Shown: positions 1 through 8,751 of the stretch, in pieces
Numbering within the stretch: position 1 is the stretch's first letter
How the letters are laid out: each line of letters begins with the position of its first letter
Source: Chytridium lagenaria
Taxonomy: Eukaryota; Chytridiomycota; Chytridiomycetes; Chytridiales; Chytridiaceae
NCBI GenBank assembly: GCA_025449115.1
Contig: JAHLKC010000091.1
Span: 1-64,000 of the forward strand
Length of the DNA stretch: 64,000 bases
Direction: 5' to 3'
Notes under the pieces: model-generated
The model's database searches: none
Seen by the model: the letters and a program-made list of their open reading frames with translations, nothing else
Told to the model about the DNA's origin: nothing
Position numbers and translations under genes: made by a program

Positions 1-521
1 ATCGCGTCATCATACTGTTTCTGCGACATTGGGACAGGTACATTATTACCGCGTCGTATGCGGGTTGTGTTAAGCTCATTAACGCTTTCATAAAGGGCAT
101 GGTAGTGTTTAAGTCCTTGTGCACGGCGGACACTGAACATAGTGAAAGGTGGGGCGTACGGAGCCACAGGTACCACTTCATGTGAGGGGGAAAAGTCGTC
201 AGTGATGTATTCAGAGGTAGGTGAAGCGGATATACACCATGCCATCGAAAATTTATTGATATCCGTTGCCAGGATATGAAAAGAGTCAAATGAGCATCTT
301 ACTAAAAGAGGTTTCTTATATGACATTGATCTCAGCAACTCAGCTGCTGAGGTTGTTAAAGCCGGAGGCGTGATGACGATACAAGACGATTGTATCGCGT
401 GGAGTGAGAACAAAAATTGAAGTAGTTGTTCTTCACTTTCTGGTATAAAGACTGTATTTTCTAAAGTTGTTTCTTCTAAAGAATTAGAAATAAAGACTTC
501 AAAGGCACAATAGGTGTTCCA
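1..521 (-). CDS. Retroelement reading frame after the Gag knuckle, partial at the left edge
   Basis: The minus strand is open from about 521 down to the first base. It overlaps the end of the knuckle-containing frame in another register, so the two are either joined by a frameshift or separated by a sequencing indel. The visible ~170 residues include a polar, aspartate- and glutamate-rich start and no catalytic motif. In an LTR element this position would normally hold the end of Gag or the start of Pol. The function is unassigned. Confidence 0.35.
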
Positions 522-979
522 TCAGAATACATGTATGTTTTATTTGAAACATCATATAAACATGAAGGCATTTTATGTTGGTTTGGGAAAAAGTGATGAA
601 CAACACTAAAAACCAAATGTGCGGGAACCCTTAAGGGGCCAGTTTCTTTCCTAACACCAGGGTTAGAGTTTGTAAGAAAATCGTAAATCTTACCTTTGCT
701 AGAAAGCAAGGCTTCCAGATCCTCTTTGGTAAGTGTGTTGAATGGGCAATCACTCCAGTGATTTTCGTTATGAAAGGGACACCACTGTGGAGGGCGAGAC
801 TGGTAAGGAGGGCGCTGGGAGTAACCACCATGGGAAGGTCCAGGTCGATCATAGTTTTGGTTCCCATGCTGGGGTTGGTTCGAGGGTAGCCGGATCGATA
901 GGCTGATCACCACGTCGAATAGCCTCGACCTGAGCTTGGAAATTGACAACGTCAAGGTCGGTGGGACCATCATGACCAT
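476..979 (-). CDS. Gag C-terminal part with CHHC zinc knuckle
   Basis: This minus-strand frame holds a glycine-, proline- and tyrosine-rich linker followed by WCPFHNENHWSDCPF, a Cys-X2-His-X3-His-X3-Cys knuckle. Comparable knuckles sit at the end of Gag in many fungal LTR elements and bind the element RNA. The first ~50 residues of the nominal frame are probably out of register. Between 1263 and about 830 the likely Gag reading passes through three frames. It is best read as one broken gene with the frames at 1184-2428, not as an independent gene. Confidence 0.5.
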   Translation of the reverse strand: MVMMVPPTLTLSISKLRSRLFDVVISLSIRLPSNQPQHGNQNYDRPGPSHGGYSQRPPYQSRPPQWCPFHNENHWSDCPFNTLTKEDLEALLSSKGKIYDFLTNSNPGVRKETGPLRVPAHLVFSVVHHFFPNQHKMPSCLYDVSNKTYMYSDGTPIVPLKSLFLIL

Positions 980-1183
980 TGTCGGCGGGCATCCTTAGAG
1001 GCGGCCTGAACGGTAAGGGTGACAAAGCGATCTACAAGGGTAGAGCTCATATCATAAGTAGGTGGGGTTAGTCCAACATCTTCAACAGCAAAACTTAACA
1101 GGTTTTGGCGAGGTAAAGGTCGGTTTTGTCTTTGAAAAGACTTTAACGATTTGTTCATGTCGAGAACCAGCTGCTCCAAACGA

Positions 1184-2428
1184 TCAGATCGGCCGCAAGG
1201 GTCTGAATGTCGTTGGACGAGTGGTGCCGATCCAGAAGTATGGAGTCCAAAGAGAGTATGCATATGGTTGCAAGTCCAGAGCGGTGAGCTGAGGATCGGT
1301 CCAGGCTAAACCATGGTAAGAAGTAGCCTTAGCAGTAGCAGCCCAAGGTAGGTCCAGACAGGATTTGACGAGGCGATCTTTAAGAGAAGCGTCGTTATAT
1401 TTAGCGCTAAAAGGTAGCAAAGCGTTAATGTTTTGCAGCTGAGCAAGCGCAAGAGACGGCGTCATGGCCGAAGGTGACCAGGTAAACCGATCTATACGAG
1501 CCTGGATGGAGGCGTCGTCAGTAGTGGAAGCAAAGTGGCCGCGGATAAGCGCGGCAAACTCCTTCCATGTCTTGCACCGCGAGATGGGTGCAAGAAGGGC
1601 AGCATCACCTTTGAGGATGCTAGGTTCCCAAGTAGCCTGGTAGGCGGCATCCAAGGAGGAGAAAGGACGAATAGGGAAGTCAGCTGTGGCCACAAAGGGA
1701 GTGAGAATGGCCTCGAATTCACTGAGAAACTGGAGAGCTTCATGGTCGGAGGTGCCAGAGAATTTGAGGCGAGAGACCTTCTCCTGAGCCGTCTTGGCGG
1801 TGTATCCATCAGTAATCCTTCCCGAGTTGGAGGACATGGATGAGGCGGATCCGGTGCTCACAAATGATCCCAAGGAAGGGGGGATAGTGACGTGAGTGGT
1901 TCCAGCAGGCAGAGCGAGCGTAGTTCCAGCGAGAGTGGATCCGATGACACCAGGGGTGAGGGTGAGGTGTCCAGGTCCAGAAGGAGGCGCAGAGGCGACG
2001 ACAGGTGGGACTGGTGGAGGCACGATGGGAGCCACGGGATCAGCTGCAGGAGGCGGTGAAGGTGGATTCTCTAGGGAGTTTATGCGGAAACCGCTAGTAG
2101 CTCCCGAGACAGGTGCAGGCATGGAACGAGAGATGGAGGGTCGAGTTCCACGTCCACCAAAGGATGCGGGGTTTGAGGAAGAGGTACCCCGATTAAAGAG
2201 GCCAGAGAGAAAGGCATCGTCGGCCATAGCAGTTTGTAGAGTAAGGGTGTGCCTTTCAGGGTACTGAGACAGTGGGAAAGAGTTCACGTCACTGATGGTG
2301 TTGGAGGTATGTCTTATATTAAGACTATTTGTTGTACTTTCAGCTGTTGAAATGTTAACAGTAGTGTTTACGGGGTCAAGGGGACTTGAAACGTAATCTG
2401 GTAAGATACAATATGGTCAGCTTCAGGG
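1184..2428 (-). CDS. Gag-like protein
   Basis: The frame starts at the ATG at 2287 but is open upstream to about 2428. The N-terminal half is low complexity, rich in Pro, Ser, Gly and Thr. From about residue 170 a helical, Trp/Phe-containing domain follows (KLKFSGTSD-like start KFSGTSDHEALQFLSEFEAI), which resembles the retrotransposon Gag fold in length and composition. The end of the frame loses register near 1250, and the frame at 970-1263 continues the likely protein. In a retroelement this protein would form the cytoplasmic particle that packages the RNA. The similarity is judged by eye only. Confidence 0.5.
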
Positions 2429-3356
2429 ACGAAACTGATTCGTGAAGAAGGGAAGCCTCGGTGGCGTCATAATATTCTTGAAAGGGAGTGGCGTTGGAAG
2501 AGGATTCAAACGCCACAAGCTCGCCATTCTCTAGAAAGTGGCGCCGGGGGGTTTCGCTGAGAACCGGCGGGTTTATGGATGGTGCAGGACTAGGAGTCAA
2601 TGAAGGATACCGATCGGCAAGATGAACGATTGGAGTGGCGATGAGCGCCTCAGTCGAGGTCTCATCAGCGTTAGATTCATTGATCCGAGGAGAGTCAGGA
2701 TGACCAACAACACCAATATGAGGTGATTCGGCGGCGATGGATGGAGAAAGGGCATCATCAATGCCTTCTGGAGGAGTTTCATCGTTGATGGAGCTTTCAA
2801 CAGGTTCCTGGACTGGTTCCTGGACGAGACTGGAGGTGAGTGAAGCATCAGTTAAGATGCGGAAGCCATCACCATCTTCAACATATAGGTTTGTAAAAGA
2901 TAAGTCATGGAGAATGTTTATTTGCCGACCCTTAAAGGGTATATCAGGTGCAATGGCTACATAGGAGGATCCCATGGAGCGTCTGACGGCGTCTTCATCA
3001 TAAATGAGAGCGGAAAACCGGTTAAGGTAAGAGTCCAGCGCAGCGGAAGCGCCTCGTCGAGGCATGTGGATGCCAAGGTTGAAGTCAGAGGGACTGTACT
3101 TGCGGTTGTGAAACTCCAGAGAGCCATCAGGTAGGATGTAGAAGACAACGTCAACGAGAAGACTAGTGACGGTGGTCTCTTGAGGCTGGACTGGTGGCTT
3201 CAGAACGAAACCTAAACCAATAAGGTCGATGAGAACCAAGACTATTAGTTTCCAACATGAAGAGAACATAGTATGTTCGCTTCTGTATTGACATAATGTA
3301 ATAAACACTAGTTTTAATGTAGAAACGTCGTTTATTATCACTTTTACAGCTATCAC
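2376..3356 (-). CDS. Unassigned protein of the left retroelement
   Basis: A 326-residue minus-strand frame lies between the N-terminal frame and Gag. The likely start is the internal Met before FSSCWKLIVLVLIDLIGLGF, a hydrophobic segment that could anchor the protein in a membrane. The middle is mixed (a GSLEFHNRKYSPSDF-type stretch), and the C-terminal half is acidic and Pro/Ser-rich. Its end overlaps the upstream extension of the Gag frame, so the two may be translated together by frameshifting or be separated by an indel. The function is not recognised, and such a frame is not a usual part of a Ty3 or copia element. Confidence 0.4.
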   Translation of the reverse strand: MIAVKVIINDVSTLKLVFITLCQYRSEHTMFSSCWKLIVLVLIDLIGLGFVLKPPVQPQETTVTSLLVDVVFYILPDGSLEFHNRKYSPSDFNLGIHMPRRGASAALDSYLNRFSALIYDEDAVRRSMGSSYVAIAPDIPFKGRQINILHDLSFTNLYVEDGDGFRILTDASLTSSLVQEPVQEPVESSINDETPPEGIDDALSPSIAAESPHIGVVGHPDSPRINESNADETSTEALIATPIVHLADRYPSLTPSPAPSINPPVLSETPRRHFLENGELVAFESSSNATPFQEYYDATEASLLHESVSSLKLTILYLTRLRFKSP

Positions 3357-3366
3357 AGTAATTCAA

Positions 3367-4605
3367 TTAAGTTGAAGATGGCTCGTCAACTTGCATGGAT
3401 TCAGGGTGAAAAGCAGGAGCGTCAACACTCAGGGCTTTCTGAGCGTTTGGATGACGGTAATATTGCTGCAAGGCGGTGCACCTAGCAGTAGTATCCAGAG
3501 AAAGCTGCACGGGACGTCGAGATCTCTTAGAAGAGGTGCTGACGGTGGAGGGTGCGGTTTGGGAAGAGTTGTCTGAAATGTCAACTTCGTCGACTGCAAC
3601 GGGACTATCAAGTGTAATAGTAGAAGGGGTAGGATCACTAGAAGACTGAGAGGTCTCAACAGGAGGTTTGATGAGAGTTTGAAGATGATCAAAAATAGCC
3701 TTCTGATACTTAGTAGCGCTGGCAATCAACGACTTGTCGGTAAACTCTTTCAAAGGACGAGGTGGAACCAAGTGACCCTGACCAGCACCAATGAGGCGAG
3801 TGATGTTTTTGCACAACTGATTGTAGAGGAACTGACGAGTATCAGAACGACGGGCGTGGAGCTCTTCTAACGCGTGTAGTCGAAGCTCCTGAGTCCGTTT
3901 AAGCTCAACGATTGGGGGGAGATCAACGGGGGCGACCCGAAGTGTGGACAGCGACTTAGTAAGCTGCTCTATCTCCTTTATCTGTTCTGAAGCCGAATCC
4001 GGGAGAGGACGGCGTCCAAAGTAGTTAGGAGGAGTAGGTGGTTTGGCAGGTTCAACACGAGGGGTAGAGCTGCGGGAACCAAGGTAAGAGGAGACGGAGT
4101 CCTTACGACTAGCGGGAGGGGACGGAGGTGGAGGGACGTTAGAGTCAATAGGCTCCGCCTGAGTGGGTGGAGCAGACTGGAGGAGAGAGATACCGAGACG
4201 GTGCAGTCCTCAAAGGTAAGGAAGTTGACTTTAGCGTCGGAACGAGCTTCAGTCTTGAGATACTCCAGAACGTTCTGAGGGCAGTAGGGGAAGCCGCTAT
4301 GCTGGAAAAACGCGTTAAGGCGCGAATTGAGGAGACTAGTTTCGCTCAAAGAGGCCTGGAACTGCTTCTGACCAATGCGGTTTGGGTTGAAGGTGGAAGG
4401 GAGGCCGTTAGGGCGTCTTTTGTCGCGCCTGGAAGTAGGGCGAGGGCCACGCGTGTTGCGAAGTGCAGCGGGCTTGTTGGCGTTCTGGACAGAGTTGGAA
4501 GACACTGTCGATAAGAGAAACGCGTTAAAGATATTCTGCGAAGAGCAAGAAAAGGTGAATAAAGGCAAATGCGCCAAGTAAACACCTAAACAGATACTCA
4601 CTTTT
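3367..4605 (-). CDS. First reading frame of the left retroelement, spliced, unassigned
   Basis: Two overlapping frames (4601 to ~4180 and ~4200 to 3367) belong together through a 1-nt frame change near 4180. Just inside the start there is a good intron on the minus strand, with donor GTGAGTATCT near 4604 and acceptor TTCGCAG near 4532, so the true first exon lies upstream of 4605. The protein is basic at the N-terminus, then Pro/Ser-rich, then has a charged helical part ending SEQIKEIEQLTKSL... and a serine-rich tail. No domain is recognised. It stops at 3367, 11 bp before the next frame opens. Confidence 0.4.
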
Positions 4606-5048
4606 GTTAGGATAATAAAGAGGGAGTCGAGAAGTGGCTGGAAGCTAGTGGTGAGAGGAAGGAAGGTAAGAAGACAGCGGTCCTCCCTCTTTCCTTAGCT
4701 TATATTGTAAAAAGGTGTTTACATTTCTTTTTTCTGTTTACCGTTTAAAGTAAAAAGGGGCTTATTTGTTTGCCAACAAAGAGCGGGGCAACAAAGAGCG
4801 GTGCGGAGGCGCCGCAAAACAATTATTGTGGATTGCACGGCGGGTGCCGTTGCGTCATGTATGTTAATTAGTATAAAATAATATTGATTTAATTTGGTGC
4901 CTTATATGGCCGAGTCTAGGCCAATAGTGTAAATTTGCTAATGACATTTATGCGGGATGTGCCGCTAAACCTTAAGTGGTTCGGTCTGGACCTTAGTAAA
5001 GACTTAAAATAAATAATAATTTATGATAGCAAAGGCCCTGAGCGATAT

Positions 5049-5082
5049 GATTGGAAGTTCTGTCTGAGCAGAACTACCAATC
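5049..5082. repeat. Imperfect inverted repeat (hairpin)
   Basis: GATTGG-A-AGTTCTG pairs with CAGAACT-A-CCAATC around a 6-nt loop, with a single A/A mismatch. It lies in the spacer right of the left retroelement. The role is unknown. Confidence 0.6.
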
Positions 5083-5135
5083 AACGACGAGAGTCTTTTT
5101 GAAGCATTAACGCAATTTTTAATATTGAAAAGGAT

Positions 5136-5160
5136 TGTAGCGGGGATCGAACCCGCGTCC
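5136..5160 (-). other. tRNA T-arm / B-box-like motif
   Basis: The minus strand reads GCGGGTTCGATCCCCGC, a perfect 5-bp T-stem with the TTCGATC loop, matching the internal B-box of tRNA genes. A D-arm-like stretch lies upstream on the same strand, but no acceptor stem or anticodon arm folds. It is therefore a tRNA-derived repeat fragment, a degenerate tRNA gene, or, read on the plus strand, a primer-binding site of an LTR element. Confidence 0.4.
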
Positions 5161-5438
5161 TATGCCCTTGTCGGCTCAGACATTACCATGAGGAAAATGT
5201 CGTACATAACTTTTCCAAAAAAGGAAAGTGGGAAAGTTACCTTAATTAGGATAATTATAATTCTAAGCCAGGCCGTTCTCGACGGGAAATAATAGGAATG
5301 GGTAAAAGTAGTTTCATTAGGACCGCGAGTCCTCAAAAAACAACTTTACTTAGTGGCCGAATGTAGGTTTACTAAGTAAACGGGGCCGCAAAGTGAGAAT
5401 AAAGGTTTTTAATTAGAAATTCTAATTAAAATTGTCGG

Positions 5439-5454
5439 CACGCCATTTGGCGTG
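5439..5454. repeat. Inverted repeat shared with the copia LTRs
   Basis: CACGCCATTTGGCGTG is a 6-bp-arm inverted repeat with an ATTT centre. The 14-nt core ACGCCATTTGGCGT also occurs in both copia LTRs (8234-8247 and at the same place in the right LTR). An AT-rich palindrome, AATTAGAAATTCTAATT, precedes it at 5411-5427. Confidence 0.6.
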
Positions 5455-5495
5455 TTTTGCTATGGGAGCGGTGGGATAATGGATAAAGCGCCGGA

Positions 5496-5531
5496 GGCTT
5501 AGGAGGAACATTTGAATGTTCCTCCTAAGCC
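5496..5531. repeat. 36-bp near-perfect palindrome
   Basis: Two perfect 17-nt arms (GGCTTAGGAGGAACATT and its reverse complement) surround a 2-nt TG centre. The 30 bases upstream (GGTGGGATAATGGATAAAGC) look like a tRNA A-box region, but no T-arm follows. It can form a very stable hairpin in RNA or a cruciform in DNA. Confidence 0.8.
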
Positions 5532-7540
5532 ACGAGAGCTCAGAGGTAATTTGTTAAAGTTTAACAATTATGGTTATAACCAATAATCGCACAGATACTT
5601 CTGAGGGAGGGACTCCTAGTCGCCGCAACACTAGAGTGCCGAAACGAGGGACCGCAAGGAGTAGGTACCTTTTCATAATAAATCATCACTAATTGTCCTT
5701 ACAAAAAAGACTAAGATTTGATCTTTGAAACAAGGAGGTACCCTGAAACAAGGAGTCGTTTCAAGGCGGCTCCTGCGGGGACATGTATGATGGGTGAAGG
5801 GCATCATGGGGATGCCTCGAGCGCGAAGCGTGATTGCGTGATACCACGACGCGCCTCGACAGCATGCATTACTTCATCGGAAAGCCCTTTAACGGAGGTT
5901 TCGGATGCAATATTGAACGTGTAAACTTACTATATGAATAAAGGTGAACGAGGCCTCGGAAGTCGAGGCATTCGTTTTTACTTATAAACTTTTGAGGGCC
6001 TCAGCAGGGATGACCACTGAGGACTCATTTTTAGGAGTTCCGTGCATAAGCGGCTAATGGAAGGTAGCCAGGAATGCGGGGAATCCAATGGTGTGCTTGC
6101 CTACTCCAAATGCGGAGAGACAGCGACGGGAGAGAGCCTGGAAGAAGGCCTCATAATGGGGATAAAAAGGAATTCTAACAGGAAGGAGAAAAGACCCAGG
6201 AGCGAGGGGAGAAACGCATCACTAACCAGTAGAAAACCATTTTGGTTGGGCCCCCACTGCGACATCATCGGTTATTTACACCTGGCCCTCCATATGTCCT
6301 CATATTCGAATGGGGAGATGGGGTGGATGTCTTCAAGAGTTCCGAGCCTACAGCGGAACATGGGTCATGCCGTTCTGTAGGTAGGAAGTCCCTGCTTGGT
6401 TTCCGGCGTCGACGATGTACTCTCGATGCTCGGCCAGCAGACGTTAATTTGGCTTGGTTCTCGTGAACTGATCAAGGGATGGGGTTCTCATCTCACAATC
6501 AAGGGTTTCTAGTAATAAAAGGGGCAATAACACATATAACATACCTTGTAGCTTGTACACCTGGCGTCCTAGAACACGCCGTGGGGGAGCCACTCTCCGC
6601 CATGCTTCAATCACCTTTTCACCAGTTGTATGTGCACTTCCTTTCCAGCCTACGTTGCAAAGCAGGGCATGCAGCATCTGCTCACTGCATCAACTGCCAA
6701 CGTCATTGGGGGACATAGGAAGGAGTGATGGCTAGCCCGTCATGCCGTGATCCTGCCATCAAGGATAGGGGATCAGAACTAGGCTTCAGCTAAGGAGGCG
6801 AAAATACTGGGATTGAACCAGCTCCAAAGCTGCCTTTGTTCCCTGGGTTCAGCCCAGTAAGCTGACTGCGAGAGGAATAGCCTGGCGGCGACAGCAGAGG
6901 GTTAGGCAGGCATTCCCTGAATATATTAATGGTGGATGGCAAGGGGGATCATGGGCAAGAGAGCCCCAGAGGAGCCTCAAATCTCAAAGAGCAGAAATGA
7001 AGGTCAACAATCCATCTATTAACGTAATACATGAAATGGAAACACTTATACAACCCAAAAACAAACAAAACACAGAACACACAGCTTTACACGGCGCCGA
7101 TACCTCGAACGCGCGTAAAGTCTATGTCACCTCCTTCAGTAAAAACCCTATAACATAAGGGAAAAGAATAGAGGATTTCGTGTATTTATACTTGGGACCG
7201 CGTAAGTCGCGTCCATTTACGTAAAGTAATAGGAATCACTTTAGTACTTAAAGTGAAGGTGTGAAGTGAAAAACCACTAGAACTTCACAGTGCTGATATT
7301 GGTTTAGAAGCAAGGTAAGTCGATAATGAAGATACTAAACACGTTCCCTTCTCCCTTAAATAAGCAGAATCTCGCGATCACTCACCCACACCATCGCCAA
7401 ACAACAACATCACTTAGATTCAGGAGTAATCCTGTCCCTAGGTGCTCTGTGGACTTGCTCTGCTGGAGCAACTCCTTTACTCTTCTCCCCTACCCCCTAG
7501 TCGAAGCTAGGTAGGGAGGGGGTCAAGAGAAGATCACAAC

Positions 7541-7660
7541 AGAAACTGTGGTATGCCATAGTATGTCAAAGTATACAGCAGTTGAACGTGGTATGCCGCA
7601 ACATAACTGTGGTAACCACAGTATGCCGCAATATACAGCACTTTACTGCACAATGTTGTA
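7541..7660. repeat. Short imperfect repeats next to the gypsy remnant
   Basis: The units GTGGTATGCC and A(G/A)TATACAGCA recur at short spacing, together with GTGGTAACCAC, a small inverted repeat. They lie immediately left of the integrase remnant and may be debris of the same element. Confidence 0.45.
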
Positions 7661-7661
7661 G

Positions 7662-8138
7662 ATCGCAATGGTTTTGCTGCGCACACCCTCATTCTCACTG
7701 ATGTTGCTACTCGCTGTGTTATTCTCCGGTCACTCAAGTTTAAAGAAGCAGTCACATTCACGCGGGCTCTTGTTGATGTATACACGACATTTGCTTCCTG
7801 ACGATATTTGGTTCAGACCGAGGACACGAATTTGTCAACAAACTAGTGATGGCATTTGCTCAGGACTTACACGTTGAACTCCGTTTCTCCACTGCCTATC
7901 ATCCGGAAGGCAAAGGCATCCAGAAGGCAACAGCATCGCTGAACGGCACGTACGGGAGGCCAAACAAACATTGTTCAAAGAATATGCAGGCGGACCCATC
8001 AAACTGGACAGAGTTTCTCCCTATCGTTGAATACGCTATCATATTAGTGTCAATCGCGTCACGGGATCCACACCATTTGTTAACGTTTAGAGAGAATGCG
8101 CAATATATATTGCAGAGAGTAAAGGATTGAACTGATAC
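7662..8138 (+). pseudogene. Ty3/gypsy integrase core, decayed
   Basis: Translation in shifting frames gives pieces of a Ty3/gypsy integrase catalytic core: LTDVATRC, then SDRGHEFVNK with the second catalytic Asp, then STAYHPEGKG, which matches the YHPQTDGQTE region. The catalytic Glu position appears changed (KGIQKATA). Frame changes near 7800 and stop codons show that it is broken. It ends exactly where the left copia LTR begins. The matching C-terminal part is found beyond the copia element at 15344-15720, so the copia element interrupts it. Confidence 0.75.
8135..8138 (+). repeat. Probable target-site duplication of the copia element, left copy
   Basis: ATAC lies directly before the left LTR and again directly after the right LTR at 14562-14565. 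Copia elements usually leave 5 bp; here 4 bp match exactly and the fifth is unclear because the last LTR bases differ. Confidence 0.5.
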
Positions 8139-8312
8139 TGTTAAATCCTGTTCATACGCAACCAATTTAATAAACTGCTTTACTTAAGTCGTCATGTTTA
8201 AATGTTTATTGATTTGGTTAGATGAAAATTTTCACGCCATTTGGCGTAAGTTTTCTAAAGACACGCTAATCATCTCTGCTACTTAACTATCACATATTAT
8301 GATTTGGGCCCA

Positions 8313-8406
8313 ACTTACACTAACTATCGTTGCAAAATAATCATCAACCTCGGTGATATCCACCGAACTAAGGGTTGTAGTTTTGCAAGGGTATGTTAGT
8401 GTAAGT
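8313..8406. repeat. Long nested hairpin inside the left LTR
   Basis: ACTTACACTAAC pairs with GTTAGTGTAAGT at the base. TTGCAAAA pairs with TTTTGCAA inside, and TCGGTG pairs with CACCGA around ATATC at the tip. The same 94 nt lie at 14150-14243 in the right LTR without change. Its place upstream of the TATA box suggests a U3 regulatory or RNA structure; the role is unknown. Confidence 0.8.
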
Positions 8407-8629
8407 GAGGAAATCATATTATCTGCATGAAAGTCATAGTTAAAAGAACTTAGCAAAAATCAGAAATTTCTGGTTACACAAACATTATTTTGACCGTAAA
8501 TTAATTTGTCACTTAAAGGGTGATATTCCCTTCAACGCGAAGGAGATAAAATACCTTAGAAGGAAAGAACTTGCACAGTTCCCCTTTCAACGAGACTTCC
8601 TGTTTAAGCACAAACAGCACACTGTTGCC

Positions 8630-8637
8630 TATAAAAA
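8630..8637 (+). promoter_or_regulatory. TATA box of the copia LTR promoter
   Basis: TATAAAAA lies about 120 bp before the Gag start codon and about 90 bp before the end of the LTR, the normal place for the U3/R promoter. The right LTR has the same box, one A shorter, at 14468. Confidence 0.6.
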
Positions 8638-8751
8638 CGGCCAGGTGACTTCTTGTTCAATCCAAGATTTTCACTACTATTTTATTCCTCTCCTCACTTA
8701 CACTGACGTTCCCACTCTGACACAAAACTACCTTAAGTTTGGTACATCACC

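Larger units (their letters stand above)
1..4720 (-). mobile_element. Retroelement with Gag-like protein, truncated by left window edge
   Basis: A run of minus-strand reading frames fills this interval with the same orientation and almost no spacers. In order of transcription these are an intron-containing N-terminal frame (about 4605-3367), a second frame (3356-2376), a Gag-like frame (about 2428-1184), linked pieces to a CHHC knuckle (1263-476) and a frame that leaves the window at position 1. At least four single-base frame changes separate the pieces. No protease, reverse transcriptase or integrase motif is visible, so any pol lies beyond the left edge. No LTR pair can be shown inside the window. 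Assignment to a retrotransposon rests on the Gag-like segment plus knuckle and is an inference. Confidence 0.55.
4721..7540. other. Gene-poor, repeat-derived spacer
   Basis: No frame in this stretch has the composition or length of a gene. It holds several structured motifs listed separately (hairpin at 5049, T-arm-like motif at 5136, ACGCCATTTGGCGT-type inverted repeat at 5439, long palindrome at 5496). The part next to 4720 may be the LTR or untranslated leader of the left retroelement. The rest looks like old transposon debris; nothing more specific can be supported. Confidence 0.5.
8139..8722 (+). repeat. Left (5') LTR of the copia element
   Basis: The LTR begins TGTTAAATCC and ends ...CTCTGACA, the usual TG...CA. 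It contains the ACGCCATTTGGCGT inverted repeat (8234-8247), a ~94-nt hairpin (8313-8406) and a TATA box at 8630. The right copy is 13977-14561. Confidence 0.9.

Noticed and set aside
1184..2290. Plus-strand frames opposite the Gag-like protein (for example 1896-2267, Gly/Glu-rich)
   Set aside because: They mirror the low-complexity Pro/Ser-rich Gag frame and have no domain of their own.
5464..5550. Candidate tRNA-Arg on the plus strand
   Set aside because: The A-box-like start is followed by the long palindrome and no T-arm or matching acceptor stem, so it does not fold as a tRNA.
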